A stretch of DNA of 64,000 nt. Origin: Ruminococcus sp. Lineage in GTDB: Bacteria > Bacillota > Clostridia > Oscillospirales > Ruminococcaceae. The position numbers and the translations under genes were made by a program. Shown here in pieces: positions 16,331 through 23,353 of the stretch. Position 1 is the first letter of the stretch. Each line of letters begins with the position of its first letter. The notes under the pieces were generated by a model. That model had not been told where the DNA came from and searched no databases. It worked only from the letters and a program-made list of their open reading frames with translations. The stretch is from contig JAGAJO010000012.1 of the NCBI GenBank assembly GCA_017626015.1, positions 1-64,000 of the forward strand. Reading direction: 5' to 3'.

Positions 16331-16615
16331 ATGATTGAATCCGACAAGGAGCGTGCCGTGCTTTTCGGCGAGTATATGGTGTCCCGGAAAGCTACCGTCC
16401 GTGCAGCCGCAAAGGCTTTCGGGGTAAGCAAATCCACCGTGCATAAGGATCTTTCCGAGCGTCTGCCGAAAATTTCCCCTGCGCTGTACGGAAAGGTCAA
16501 GCTTATACTCGAGGAAAACAAGCAGCAGCGGCATATAAGGGGCGGACTTGCAACAAAGCATAAATACGAGCAGCAGCACTGTCTGCGTGAGAAATTAAAA
16601 AAACAAAATACATAA
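16331..16615 (+). CDS. spoIIID: Sporulation transcriptional regulator SpoIIID
   Basis: 94 residues, the normal length, with the HTH ATVRAAAKAFGVSKSTVHKD (about residues 22-41) and the RLPKISPALYGKVKLILEENK segment that identify SpoIIID. It switches gene expression in the mother cell after SigE activation. ATG 16331 has GGGGTG 8 nt upstream. It is monocistronic between two terminators. Its presence implies endospore formation in this lineage. Confidence 0.95.
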   Translation: MIESDKERAVLFGEYMVSRKATVRAAAKAFGVSKSTVHKDLSERLPKISPALYGKVKLILEENKQQRHIRGGLATKHKYEQQHCLREKLKKQNT

Positions 16616-16620
16616 AAACG

Positions 16621-16649
16621 CTCCCTGCGGAAATCAGTTCCGCAGGGAG
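16621..16649. terminator. Terminator between spoIIID and the sugar transferase
   Basis: CTCCCTGCGGAA (16621-16632) and TTCCGCAGGGAG (16638-16649) pair perfectly with a 5-nt loop. The minus side continues CGTTTTTATG, so it best serves the sugar transferase; it can also stop spoIIID. Confidence 0.8.
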
Positions 16650-16657
16650 TACATTTG

Positions 16658-17401
16658 TCAGCTGTTGGAGCTTTTAAAGACCACTGCAAAGGTCTTGATA
16701 ATTATTTCAGCGTCGGTCATTACCGATCTGTCCATTATGTATTTAAGATCATAATAATTTGCCATTTCACTGCTTAATTCGTTCTTTCCGTTTATCTGCC
16801 AGTAGCAGGACAAGCCCGGCTTTACCAGAAGTCTTTCTTTGGGAAGCATCTTCTGTTCATCGGGAATGAACGGTCTCGGTCCCACAATGGACATATCGCC
16901 TTTAAGTATGTTTATAAGCTGAGGAAGCTCGTCTATCGAGCTTTTTCTTATAAATCTGCCGATCGCACCGAGAACTCTCGGATCGTCGGACATTTTAAAG
17001 TTTGCGCCCTTACATTCGTTTTTCTTCATCAGCTCGGCTTTTCTTGCCTCTGCGTCCTTGTACATGGAACGGAACTTATACATTTTGAATTTCCTTCCCC
17101 TGTATCCTACTCTGTAATGAGAGAAGAAAGGATTTCCCGGATCCCTTATAAAAATAACGGCGCTCACAACGATAAACAAAGGAGAAAGAACCGCTAATGC
17201 GCACAGCGAAAGCACAATATCCGCCATACGCTTAAAAAAACTGAATACAGGCTTCTGCCTGAATTTAAAATTCAGCTTGGAGACGGTTTCTTCGGCAGTC
17301 ATTCTATCAGATATGTCAATATTCCTCGAAGTCTCATCAGATAATGTATGTGTAAATTGTGTGCTGTCAAAATTACGGCTGACGGTCTTAGGCATTGCCA
17401 T
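16658..17401 (-). CDS. Sugar-1-phosphate transferase (initiating glycosyltransferase)
   Basis: A 247-residue bacterial sugar transferase (WcaJ/PglC-type catalytic domain). One transmembrane segment (about residues 45-70) precedes SHYRVGYRGRKFKMYKFRSM, RKSSIDELPQLINILKGDMS and IVGPRP. It would transfer a sugar-1-phosphate from UDP-sugar to undecaprenyl phosphate. The start ATG 17401 has GGGAGG 7 nt upstream. Unusually it stands alone, without other capsule or exopolysaccharide genes. The 17402-17685 stretch upstream holds nothing else I can support. Confidence 0.9.
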   Translation of the reverse strand: MAMPKTVSRNFDSTQFTHTLSDETSRNIDISDRMTAEETVSKLNFKFRQKPVFSFFKRMADIVLSLCALAVLSPLFIVVSAVIFIRDPGNPFFSHYRVGYRGRKFKMYKFRSMYKDAEARKAELMKKNECKGANFKMSDDPRVLGAIGRFIRKSSIDELPQLINILKGDMSIVGPRPFIPDEQKMLPKERLLVKPGLSCYWQINGKNELSSEMANYYDLKYIMDRSVMTDAEIIIKTFAVVFKSSNS

Positions 17402-17685
17402 ATTTATTCCTCCCATAAAATTTCACAAATTATAGTTGATGTGCTTGCCGACATCTATTATATTCATTTTATATCCTCTTACATTATATAACATAATTTA
17501 AAAATAGTCAATGTTTTTCGGAGCATTTACAGTTATTTTGTCACATACGCTAATAGGACTTGGCTTGAAAACGGTTTCTTTGTGAATTTGACGGACGAAA
17601 AACAAAGCCGCCGGATATCCTAACATGGATCGCAGAATATACGCATATAAAGCGATAATTATTATACAAAATTAACAAAAAGGAC

Positions 17686-17714
17686 TTGACCGCAGGGGAA
17701 AAAAGTAGTAAAAT
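17686..17714 (+). promoter_or_regulatory. pduL promoter
   Basis: TTGACC (17686-17691), 17-bp spacer, TAAAAT (17709-17714). The ATG is at 17753 with GAAAGGAAA upstream. Confidence 0.65.
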
Positions 17715-17752
17715 AAGTTTATAAAATTATATTTGAAAGGAAATGTTTTAAT

Positions 17753-18328
17753 ATGCCTAATTTTATTGTTGAGACATCGGCAAGACACGTTCATGTTACC
17801 AAGGAAACTCTGGAGACCCTGTTCGGCGCAGGTCACGAGCTTACCAAAAAGAAAGATCTTTCCCAGCCGGGACAGTTTGCCTGTGAGGAAAGAGTTACGG
17901 TGGTAGGTCCCAAGAAGGAGCTTGCAAACGTATCTATTCTCGGACCGTGCCGTCCTGCCGATCAGATCGAGCTTTCCGCCACAGACGCACGTTCAATAGG
18001 TATTGCCGCTCCCATAAGAGAGTCGGGAGACGTTGCCGGCTCCGGCGCATGCAAGCTGGTAGGCCCCTGCGGAGAGGTAGAGGTAAAGGAAGGCGTTATC
18101 GTTGCTAAGAGACACATTCATATGACTCCTGCCGACGCTGAAGCCTTCGGAGTTTCAAACGGCGAGATCGTAGCTGTTAAGATCGAATCTCCGGAGAGAA
18201 CTGCAATACTTTGCGACACTGTTATAAGAGTTAGTGAAAAATATGCGCTTGCAATGCATATTGACACCGATGAATCAAACGCTGTAGGCGCAGGCAGAGA
18301 ACAGACAGGCGAGATCGTAAAGCTCTGA
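17753..18328 (+). CDS. pduL: PduL-type phosphate acyltransferase
   Basis: 191 residues with the two duplicated metal-site motifs SARHVHV (near residue 9) and KRHIHM (near residue 122) that define PduL. It exchanges phosphate and CoA on acetyl or propionyl groups, here probably acetyl-CoA to acetyl phosphate. There is no N-terminal encapsulation peptide and no microcompartment gene nearby, so it is presumably a cytosolic substitute for Pta. An acetate kinase gene is not in the window. Confidence 0.92.
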   Translation: MPNFIVETSARHVHVTKETLETLFGAGHELTKKKDLSQPGQFACEERVTVVGPKKELANVSILGPCRPADQIELSATDARSIGIAAPIRESGDVAGSGACKLVGPCGEVEVKEGVIVAKRHIHMTPADAEAFGVSNGEIVAVKIESPERTAILCDTVIRVSEKYALAMHIDTDESNAVGAGREQTGEIVKL

Positions 18329-18348
18329 TCTTAACATATCCGGATCTT

Positions 18349-18376
18349 AAGGCAGACAACAGGTCTGCCTTTTTTC
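18349..18376 (+). terminator. pduL terminator
   Basis: AAGGCAGAC (18349-18357) and GTCTGCCTT (18363-18371) with T run to 18375. Confidence 0.88.
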
Positions 18377-18398
18377 TGCATTTGTCCGACTGACCGAT

Positions 18399-18434
18399 AA
18401 ATTGTACAGAACACCCTAGTTGTACAATTTTTTT
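18399..18434 (+). terminator. Second terminator-like hairpin before nrdR
   Basis: AAATTGTACA (18399-18408) and TGTACAATTT (18421-18430) pair perfectly with a 12-nt loop and are followed by TTTT. It may be a backup terminator, or an operator-like repeat upstream of nrdR. Confidence 0.5.
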
Positions 18435-18465
18435 CCTTGAAACGCAAAAAAATTCAAAAAAACTA

Positions 18466-18494
18466 TTGCAATCGGCTACAATGTGTGGTATAAT
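18466..18494 (+). promoter_or_regulatory. nrdR promoter
   Basis: TTGCAA (18466-18471), 17-bp spacer, TATAAT (18489-18494). A small hairpin CCATAT/ATATGG (18511-18529) lies in the leader. No obvious NrdR box is seen. Confidence 0.65.
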
Positions 18495-18561
18495 ATGTAA
18501 TGAAAAAGTACCATATATCATGAATATGGCAGCCTGTTTTTAGAAAAGGAGCGTCCTGAAT

Positions 18562-19011
18562 ATGAGATGTCCGTTTTGCAGTTATGAGGATACCCGAGTG
18601 ATCGACTCACGCCCCAGCGAGGGAAAAAAAAGAAGAAGAAGAGAATGTCCAAAATGCGGCAGACGCTTTACAACTTACGAGATAGTTGAAAAGCCTTCGC
18701 TTATGGTGTATAAAAAGGACGGTTCCTTCGAGCCTTTCGACAGACAAAAGCTTATAAAGGGTCTGCAAAGCGCTATAAAAAAACGCCCTGTAAGCGTAGA
18801 GCAGATAACGAACCTTGTAGACGATGTTGAAAATACCTACGCCAATAAAATGCAGACGGAGACCACAACCAGCGAGATCGGAGATATGGTTCTGAGCGAA
18901 CTGAAAAATCTGGATCATGTTGCCTATGTTCGCTTTGCGTCGGTCTACAAGGAATTTAACGATGTAGATTCCTTTATCCAGATCATATCAGAGCTGGCGG
19001 AAAAAAAATAA
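18562..19011 (+). CDS. nrdR: Ribonucleotide reductase repressor NrdR
   Basis: 149 residues. The N-terminal zinc ribbon has C3, C6, C29 and C32 (MRCPFC ... CPKC) with the RRRREC basic stretch; it is two residues shorter than the common form. The ATP-cone follows (KPSLMVYKKDGSFEPFDRQK onward), sensing dATP/ATP. It represses nrd operons, none of which lies in the window. ATG 18562 follows AAAGGAG. It is monocistronic. Confidence 0.95.
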   Translation: MRCPFCSYEDTRVIDSRPSEGKKRRRRECPKCGRRFTTYEIVEKPSLMVYKKDGSFEPFDRQKLIKGLQSAIKKRPVSVEQITNLVDDVENTYANKMQTETTTSEIGDMVLSELKNLDHVAYVRFASVYKEFNDVDSFIQIISELAEKK

Positions 19012-19126
19012 CCCCTTTTCCGGAGCTGCGGCAATATCAGGCAGACCGGTTGAAGATCTGCATTTAAGGAGATCTCTAAGCACGATATAAAAGGGCTAAA
19101 CAGTAAACTCTGGTTAAAAAAATAAG

Positions 19127-19168
19127 AAAGCGAAAGGAAAAGCATCAAGCCGTTCCTTTCGCTTTTTC
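19127..19168 (+). terminator. nrdR terminator
   Basis: AAAGCGAAAGGAA (19127-19139) pairs with TTCCTTTCGCTTT (19153-19165), followed by TT. Confidence 0.85.
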
Positions 19169-19243
19169 AGTATAGAGAGATCTGAGGCGGAGCATAAAAC
19201 AATTATCCGCAGTCCGCCTCAACGCCGCTAACAGGCAGATCGT

Positions 19244-19567
19244 TCAGTCCGAACAGGGCGGTACGCCAAATGGGTAAAGCTGTTTATAGTCGTCAAAATG
19301 CTCTCTTTTTTTGTCCGAACCGGATGGAATAAGCCCCGTGCAGTCGTGAGCGGAGCAAGCCGGATTATAGTAGTCATAGCTTTCCTCAGATGAGGAAAAG
19401 CCGTCTTTTTTGTAATTTTCAGCACAGCTCTTGAGCGTCTCAAAGGTGTCTGTATCCTGCCGCATAAGACCTTTCCGCAGTTCAGGAGAAAGACCGGCGA
19501 AAAATTCCCTGCTGTCACTGTCCCTGCTGAGAAGCTCAGCCAGTGGTGAATTTCTTGTTTCTTCCAT
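19244..19567 (-). CDS. Small hypothetical protein
   Basis: 107 residues from ATG 19567, preceded by GGAGG. The first half (LAELLSRDSDSREFFAGLSP, then ELRKGLMRQDTDTFETLKSC) looks helical. The C-terminal half is polar with several Tyr and Cys and ends FGVPPCSD. No domain is recognised, and it has no signal or membrane segment. It stands alone downstream of GH3. Confidence 0.65.
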   Translation of the reverse strand: MEETRNSPLAELLSRDSDSREFFAGLSPELRKGLMRQDTDTFETLKSCAENYKKDGFSSSEESYDYYNPACSAHDCTGLIPSGSDKKREHFDDYKQLYPFGVPPCSD

Positions 19568-19760
19568 ACAATAAGCCTCCTTTTCACAATTATTGTGTGT
19601 TATTCCGCAGAAGATATTATTGGAATTTTTTATTGAATTTTTCACATCTTTAACGATCAAAAGCAATACAGCACAACCATTGTTCGCAATATCTTATATA
19701 TAACTTAACGGCGGAACACAGTCTTTTAATTAATAGACAGTGTTCCGCCGCTGTATGAGA

Positions 19761-21821
19761 TTAAAGCCTTATCTGTAATTCGCAAGGCTTTTTACCTGTC
19801 AGACTGCACGAGATCTCGTCAGGCTGCGAGGTCCCCACATAAAGGGTGTATTCCTGACAATCGTTCACCCTTTCTCCCGACGGAGCTATCTCGGTAAAGC
19901 AGTCAGGCGAAAGACTCACCTCCACGCAGACCTTTTTCCCCGCCGGTACTGACGTTCTTGCAAAGCCGCAAAGCTTTGGATAAGTGGGAGAATTTTTGGA
20001 CTCTTTTGCCTTGCAGTATACCTGAACGACTTCATCAGTATCATATTTCCCGCAGTTTTCCACCGTACAGCGCACCGTTCCTCCGCAGTATGCCGCATCG
20101 GAGACCGCAGTTACGGAATAGCTCAGCCCGTAACCGAAGGGATACAGTATATTCTCACGGGTATAGCGGTATGTCCTGCTGCTCATGGAATAATCGGTAA
20201 AATCGGGAAGCCTGTCGGCAGATCTGTAAAAGGTCACAGGAAGCTTTCCCGAAGGAGAGACGCTGCCGAAAAGTATGTCCGCAAGAGCCTTTCCTCCTTT
20301 TGCTCCCGGGTACCATGCCTGCAATACGGCATTTGCCCTGTCGTCTTCAATGTTCAGCGAACTGCCGGACGCAATAACGACTGTCACAGGCTTACCTGTA
20401 TCCAGCACCGCCTTTAGCAGGATACGCTGACTTTCAGGAAGCCGCAGATCCACCTTATCTCCCGAAGCATAGGAATTTCCCGTATCCCCCTCCTCGCCCT
20501 CAACAGATGCGTCAAGACCGAGACAAAGTATAACAGCGTCGGCGTGTTCAGCCGCAGCCACAGCCTCTGAGATACGGTCGTGAGGCAGGGCAAGATTTTC
20601 CACCCTGTCGCCGTACAGATGACAGCCCTGAGAGTAATATACACGTCCGGGAAATTCCTTGCGTATGCCCTCCAGAAAAGTGACCCATTCTGAGGATATG
20701 CCGTTGTAATTTCCGTAAAGTGCGGCTCTGCTGTCAGAGTTTGGACCTATAACAGCAATGCTTTTCAGCGCTTTTTTATCAAGAGGCAGCATACCGTCGT
20801 TTTTCAGCAGGACCATAGATCTCTGCGCTGCCTTAAGTGACAGCTCGTTATGCTCCGGACAGTCTATAACGTCGTATTCAATGCTGTCAAACTCGGTTTT
20901 TTCTCCCATACCCAGCCTAAGCCTTGTGCGAAGAGCCTTTATCACTGCACGATCTATCTCCTCCTCAGTGATAAGTCCGTCCTCAAGGGCTTTCATAAGA
21001 TGGATATAGGTATTTCCGCAGTTGATATCACAGCCCGATCTTACAGCCAGAGCGGCAGATTCTTCCGCCGTTGTCGTAAATCCGTGGGTAGTGTGAAAAT
21101 CCCTTACCGCCCAGCAGTCGGATACGAAATAGCCGTCAAAGCCCCACTGATCGTACAGAATTTCCATAAGGCGGGAATTTGCACAGGCAGGCTCGCCGTT
21201 TACACGGTTGTAAGCGCCCATAAAGCCTTCCGTTTTGCATTGACACAGCTTTTCAAAAGCGTAAAGATATGTTTCCCACAGATCCTTGTCGCTGACCTCA
21301 GCGTTAAATTCGTGGCGGATAGCCTCCGGTCCGCTGTGAACTGCAAAATGCTTTGCGCACGCCGCCGTCCGGAGATAATCGCCGTCTCCCTGAAGTCCTC
21401 TGACGTAGCTTACGCCTAACTGTGATGTCAGATACGGATCCTCTCCGTACGTCTCGTGTCCCCGTCCCCAGCGTGGGTCTCTGAAAATATTTACATTGGG
21501 GCTCCACAGGGTAAGTCCCTTATAAATATCCCTGTCTCCTGCGGCGGAGGCGTAGTTATATTTCGCTCTAGCCTCTGTTGAGACCGCTTCTCCGATCTGC
21601 TCGGTAAGCTTGGTATCAAACGTTGCCGCAATGCCGATAGCCTGAGGAAAAACCGTTGCCGTGCCTGCCCTTGCCACTCCGTGCAGACCCTCGTTCCACC
21701 AGTTGTAAGCAGGTATTCCCAGCCTTTCCACCGCCGGAGAATCATACCGGAGCTGCGAGCATTTTTCCTCCACAGTCATCTGCGCTGCCAGCGCCTTAGC
21801 CTTTTCATAAAATTTATCCAT
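19761..21821 (-). CDS. Glycoside hydrolase family 3 (beta-xylosidase/beta-glucosidase type)
   Basis: 686 residues from ATG 21821 (AAGGTGAT upstream), no signal peptide, so probably cytoplasmic. The order is: N-terminal TIM barrel with nucleophile D235 in FVSDCWAVRDFH; alpha/beta sandwich (about 320-520) with AVIGPNSDSRAALYGNYNG and LGLDASVEGEEGD; and C-terminal fibronectin-III-like domain after YPFGYGLSY. The SDCWAV context and overall length match the beta-xylosidase branch, which trims non-reducing xylose or glucose from imported oligosaccharides. It stands alone. Exact sugar preference is not readable. Confidence 0.9.
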   Translation of the reverse strand: MDKFYEKAKALAAQMTVEEKCSQLRYDSPAVERLGIPAYNWWNEGLHGVARAGTATVFPQAIGIAATFDTKLTEQIGEAVSTEARAKYNYASAAGDRDIYKGLTLWSPNVNIFRDPRWGRGHETYGEDPYLTSQLGVSYVRGLQGDGDYLRTAACAKHFAVHSGPEAIRHEFNAEVSDKDLWETYLYAFEKLCQCKTEGFMGAYNRVNGEPACANSRLMEILYDQWGFDGYFVSDCWAVRDFHTTHGFTTTAEESAALAVRSGCDINCGNTYIHLMKALEDGLITEEEIDRAVIKALRTRLRLGMGEKTEFDSIEYDVIDCPEHNELSLKAAQRSMVLLKNDGMLPLDKKALKSIAVIGPNSDSRAALYGNYNGISSEWVTFLEGIRKEFPGRVYYSQGCHLYGDRVENLALPHDRISEAVAAAEHADAVILCLGLDASVEGEEGDTGNSYASGDKVDLRLPESQRILLKAVLDTGKPVTVVIASGSSLNIEDDRANAVLQAWYPGAKGGKALADILFGSVSPSGKLPVTFYRSADRLPDFTDYSMSSRTYRYTRENILYPFGYGLSYSVTAVSDAAYCGGTVRCTVENCGKYDTDEVVQVYCKAKESKNSPTYPKLCGFARTSVPAGKKVCVEVSLSPDCFTEIAPSGERVNDCQEYTLYVGTSQPDEISCSLTGKKPCELQIRL

Positions 21822-21891
21822 ACAGATCACCTTCCCTTCTTATTTTCGCCTATATTATATCACAGCATCAGCGACTTTTCAACCGTGTATA

Positions 21892-21971
21892 TAGGCACCG
21901 TACAAAGCCGTCAGGCGTTCTTTGTGCGGTGTTGCCTAAAAAAATCCGCCGCACACATTTCAGTATGCGGC
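21892..21971 (-). terminator. ychF operon terminator and adjacent hairpin
   Basis: On the minus strand TGCGGC/GCCGCA arms (21966-21971 and 21948-21953) run into a T tract at 21938-21945. Just beyond lies a second imperfect stem (AGGCACCG...CGGTGTTGCCT, 21892-21938). Together they close the six-gene ychF operon. Confidence 0.75.
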
Positions 21972-21984
21972 AGATAAGCAACCG

Positions 21985-23079
21985 TCAGACGTTGAATTTG
22001 AAAAGCACGATGTCTCCGTCCTGCATAACGTAGTCCTTGCCCTCCTGGCGTGCCAGACCCTTTTCCTTAACGGCGTTCATAGAACCATACTTCATCAGGT
22101 CGTCAAAGGAAACTACCTCCGCCCTGATAAAGCCACGCTCAAAATCGCTGTGGATCTTTCCTGCCGCCTGGGGAGCTTTCGTACCCTTTCTTATCGTCCA
22201 CGCCCTGACCTCAGGCTCCCCCGCCGTAAGGAACGAAATAAGTCCCAGCAGAGAATATCCCTCCTTGATTATCCTGTCAAGTCCCGACGTTTCAAGACCC
22301 AGATCTTCAAGGAACATCGCCTTGTCGTCGGCGTCCATATCGGAGATCTCAGCTTCGATCTGAGCGCATATCGGCAACACCGCCGAGCCTTCCGACTCCG
22401 CTATCCCGCAGACCGTCTTATAATGCTCGTTTGTCTCAATACTGTTTCTGAAATCGTCCTCGCTGAGATTTGCGGCATAAATTACCGGCTTAAGAGAAAG
22501 CAGCGGAGTTTCCCTGAGCAGCTCATGCTCCTCATCCGTCATTTCAAAGCTTCTTGCAGGCTTGCCGTCCTCAAGATGAGCCTTCAGCCTCTCCAGAAAA
22601 TCAACTGCGGCAGCAAGGGAACGGTCTCCCTTCATTGCCTTTTTTGTCCTGTCCAGCTTACGCTCTATAAGCTCTGCGTCGGAAAAAACAAGCTCCAGAT
22701 CAATGGTCTCGATATCTCTTGCAGGATCTATCGATCCGTCCACATGAATGATATTATCGTCCTCAAAGCATCTTACAACGTGGACAATAGCGTCAACCTC
22801 CCGGATATTTGCAAGGAATTTGTTTCCAAGCCCTTCTCCCTTGGACGCACCCCTTACCAAGCCGGCAATATCCACAAACTCCAGCGTTGCGGGTGTGAAC
22901 TTTACCGGGTGATACATTTCCGCCAGCTTGTCCAGCCTCGGATCGGGAACGGAAACTATTCCTACGTTCGGCTCTATTGTGCAGAACGGATAATTCGCCG
23001 ACTCCGCTCCCGCATTGGTCAGCGCATTAAACAGCGTAGACTTTCCCACATTCGGGAGTCCTACCATACCTAGCTTCAT
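21985..23079 (-). CDS. ychF: Ribosome-associated ATPase/GTPase YchF
   Basis: 364 residues, the usual length of the Obg-family YchF/OLA1. P-loop [14 protein letters not shown] starts at residue 7; [21 protein letters not shown] gives switch II. A coiled-coil insertion and a C-terminal TGS domain ([15 protein letters not shown] to the end) follow. It binds ribosomes, prefers ATP and acts in stress responses. It is the last gene of an operon with close spacing back to an aminotransferase gene. Confidence 0.96.
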   Translation of the reverse strand: MKLGMVGLPNVGKSTLFNALTNAGAESANYPFCTIEPNVGIVSVPDPRLDKLAEMYHPVKFTPATLEFVDIAGLVRGASKGEGLGNKFLANIREVDAIVHVVRCFEDDNIIHVDGSIDPARDIETIDLELVFSDAELIERKLDRTKKAMKGDRSLAAAVDFLERLKAHLEDGKPARSFEMTDEEHELLRETPLLSLKPVIYAANLSEDDFRNSIETNEHYKTVCGIAESEGSAVLPICAQIEAEISDMDADDKAMFLEDLGLETSGLDRIIKEGYSLLGLISFLTAGEPEVRAWTIRKGTKAPQAAGKIHSDFERGFIRAEVVSFDDLMKYGSMNAVKEKGLARQEGKDYVMQDGDIVLFKFNV

Positions 23080-23112
23080 ACTGTCTGTATTTCCTCTCTG
23101 TTAAAATTTTGC

Positions 23113-23328
23113 TCAGTTCTCGTCTTCGTCATTATCTTCATCCGACTGATCGCAGCAGCATTCACCATTTGTGCCGACAATGTTATTGTTATTGCCTATG
23201 CTTACGCCTTTTTTCACCGGCGCAAGCACGATCCCCGTAAGTACGCCGAGCAGGAAAAGCGCAAGACCTTTCCAGAAATAGCTCACCATAGGGGTGTTTT
23301 CCTCTTCAAAAATGTTCATTTCTTCCAT
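23113..23328 (-). CDS. Small membrane protein with acidic tail
   Basis: 71 residues. One transmembrane helix (about residues 17-37, YFWKGLALFLLGVLTGIVLA) is followed by VKKGVSIGNNNNIVGTNG, a CCC triplet and a DQSDEDNDEDEN tail. ATG 23328 follows GGAGG. It lies 25 bp after the ABC permease and 33 bp before ychF, so it is cotranscribed with both. The architecture resembles the acidic anchored protein at 4167-4454. Function unknown. Confidence 0.75.
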   Translation of the reverse strand: MEEMNIFEEENTPMVSYFWKGLALFLLGVLTGIVLAPVKKGVSIGNNNNIVGTNGECCCDQSDEDNDEDEN

Positions 23329-23353
23329 TTTTATCCCTCCGTATATTTTAAAA

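Noticed and set aside
16770-17401. Start of an exopolysaccharide cluster at the sugar transferase
   Set aside because: Neighbouring genes are spoIIID and pduL, each with its own promoter and terminator; no glycosyltransferase, polymerase or flippase follows.
17417-17752. Riboswitch upstream of pduL
   Set aside because: Only an ordinary promoter is visible; the 38-nt leader is too short and has no terminator or sequestering stem.
22150-23073. 307-codon + strand frame opposite ychF
   Set aside because: Antisense to a highly conserved gene; no start signal.
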